From assembly GCA_030704615.1 (NCBI GenBank), contig CM060731.1, positions 22,632,001-22,692,000 on the forward strand: 60,000 nucleotides of DNA, read 5' to 3'. Below the pieces are notes generated by a model, which did not search any database, was not told the origin of the DNA, and was given only the letters and a program-made list of their open reading frames with translations. The position numbers were made by a program, and so were the translations under genes. Positions within the stretch are counted from its first letter, which is position 1; each line of letters opens with the position of its first letter. Source of the DNA: Takakia lepidozioides. Its lineage: Eukaryota > Streptophyta > Takakiopsida > Takakiales > Takakiaceae. This document shows positions 58,776 through 60,000 of the stretch, in pieces.

Positions 58776-59362
58776 TTAATGTGGCAATAACCAAAACTCT
58801 CTTCTGTAATATCTCTCGTATATGCCTGGATTTCTTTCAAGCTTCAATGCACCCTTGGCTATACTTGAAGTCTCCGTTACCATATAACCATATGGCAAAC
58901 AAGTCTGAAAAGCTGTTCTTGGTGTGAGTTTGATCCACAAAATATCCTTTGGAATCCAATTCTTTACCAGTACAATCTCTTCATGCATATGAGTATAAAC
59001 ATTCACCTTTCTTTCTTCCCAGCCTTCAAACTCTACTCGTTTAATGGATAGCAACGCTATCACATAAACTAATGTGGTAACCAACGTGCTCTTCCTCTAC
59101 AGGCTACCTGATAAATCTTTATCACTCCTTTCTCCAGACCCCATTCTGGATCAGCATCATGCACTCGTTTAAGAATATTTTCTTTACATCCGTCTGGCAA
59201 TTCCAAGAACCTTTGAAAGAATTGTTTGGACAATCTTTCTTCCTTCGTTCCACAGGGAATTTGATTCACTTCAAATTCTCTAATGGTCCAACCACCATGA
59301 TCCCACCAGATGCCTGTCACATCTGGTTGTTCATGTCCCAGTTCCCCAGTATGGTCGCCAAA
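58776..59362 (-). other. Retrotransposon leader with unrecognised pre-gag ORFs
   Basis: Between the primer-binding region and gag, the minus strand holds GIWWDHGGWTIREFEVNQIP and FFQRFLELPDGCKENILKRV, then a second frame with VNVYTHMHEEIVLVKNWIPK. Both look protein-like in composition but I do not recognise them. They may be an upstream ORF or an N-terminal extension of gag. Confidence 0.5.
59345..59362 (-). other. Candidate primer-binding site
   Basis: On the minus strand, directly after the LTR end CGCGACA, the sequence is TTTGGCGACCATACTGGGGA. TGGCGACC begins with the TGG that pairs with the CCA end of a tRNA. The primer tRNA cannot be named from this alone. Confidence 0.55.
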
Positions 59363-60000
59363 TGTCGCGCGGCTTTTACTCACCCATCCCTTCGCTATCC
59401 GAGGCGGAAACTCCAAGATAGAAGAGTTGGAAATCTCTAAGTACTCAGCCCGCGCAGAACAATCAGTCATGACCTACAACTAGTGTATCATGGGGGTGTT
59501 TCCTATTTGTTTCCTTTTCCGCATTCATCTTAGCTACCTTACCATTGATAATTAAGTATCAGTTTGCTTCATCAATTTATCGGTTTCCTTCACTCCTCCA
59601 TTCAATCCACAGCTTCACTCAGATCTCTCTACACAGTGTGATTGTATCGTATAAGTATCAGATTATGATTTATCAGGTATCAGGCCGAAGCCATTGTGTC
59701 TCTATTCTCCTCTACAATATCCCTACAGCTTTGCATATAACAAGCATCTATTAATCCTCTTTCCTCCTTCATCGTGCTCACCGACTTCCGCTCCCGCCTG
59801 ACTCCCAAGTCCTCCCCGAATAATGATAATAATCCTCCCCGTATCATTCCCCGTTCTTCCCTTTATCCTCCTATCCGCGGTTCTAACCGTTTCCCTCTCT
59901 AACCGTCGTATGTGAACTAACATGTTCCCTTCACTGGTGTTGTTCCCCACAGTCATTCCCTGTCCTACTCTTCATTCCCTATTATCGTGACAGCTGTGTC
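59363..60000 (-). mobile_element. LTR of the large Ty3/gypsy element (5' LTR in element orientation), truncated by window
   Basis: It begins TGTCGCGCGG and aligns with 47073 onward to the window end. Differences include CAGCTAG/CAACTAG, TCTACTAA/TCTATTAA, CAGTCGTTC/CAGTCATTC and TTCGTTCC/TTCATTCC, plus one-to-five-base indels. Confidence 0.9.

Larger units (their letters stand above)
47073..60000 (-). mobile_element. Large Ty3/gypsy LTR retrotransposon, right end beyond window
   Basis: Two direct LTRs flank an 11.3-kb interior read on the minus strand. The order is PBS region, leader ORFs, gag, protease, reverse transcriptase, RNase H, integrase, a 4.5-kb extra region, polypurine tract and 3' LTR. 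Integrase after RNase H defines the Ty3/gypsy group. If the right LTR is full length the element is about 13.3 kb. The coding frames are interrupted by many single-base shifts and stops, while the visible LTR parts are about 99% identical by substitution. The 5-base flank left of the element is GTATT; the matching right flank is outside the window. Confidence 0.9.

Overview
The window is nuclear DNA from a land plant, most likely a fern or another seedless vascular plant. The evidence is: spliced GT-AG genes; a plastid photosystem II assembly factor (LPA2-like) with a transit peptide; a PLS-class pentatricopeptide protein that keeps the DYW deaminase cysteines and histidines, plus a decayed relative; plant-type (TTTAGGG-like) interstitial telomeric repeats; and wide spacing filled with retrotransposons and tRNA-derived SINEs. 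The species call is an inference. The gene calls rest on exon joins that stay in phase.

Layout. 1-1.07 kb: 3' part of a trihelix DNA-binding protein gene (+). 5.1-8.0 kb: PPR-DYW organelle RNA-editing factor (-). 9.3-10.2 kb: two-exon LPA2-like gene (+). 11.0-16.3 kb: transposon graveyard with a broken LINE, a broken Ty3/gypsy pol and SINEs. 18.5-20.6 kb: nodulin-like/NFD4 major facilitator transporter (-) with one apparent single-base frameshift. 20.6-25.6 kb: no gene seen. 25.6-34.7 kb: a complete 16-exon gene for Mediator subunit MED16 (-), reconstructed exon by exon, including one GC-AG intron. 35.2-36.1 kb: two duplicated blocks copied from either side of LPA2. 36.4-39.2 kb: PPR-DYW pseudogene (+) split by a gypsy fragment. 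39.8-42.7 kb: six-exon PhzF-family protein gene (-). 43.1-47.1 kb: repeats, including a 480-bp nonautonomous hAT element with perfect target duplications and an adjacent empty paralogous site. 47.07 kb to the window end: a large Ty3/gypsy LTR retrotransposon on the minus strand. Its two LTRs are nearly identical although its gag-pol frames are broken, and it carries about 4.5 kb of extra sequence between integrase and the 3' LTR with unrecognised coiled-coil and helical ORFs.

The host genes do not form a functional cluster. The PPR-DYW protein and LPA2 are probably organelle-targeted, PhzF may be, MED16 and the trihelix protein are nuclear transcription components, and the NFD4 protein is a membrane transporter. 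The most unusual parts are the retroelement with its extra 3' region, the hAT filled/empty site pair, and the LPA2-upstream block that also lies upstream of MED16 in the same relative orientation.
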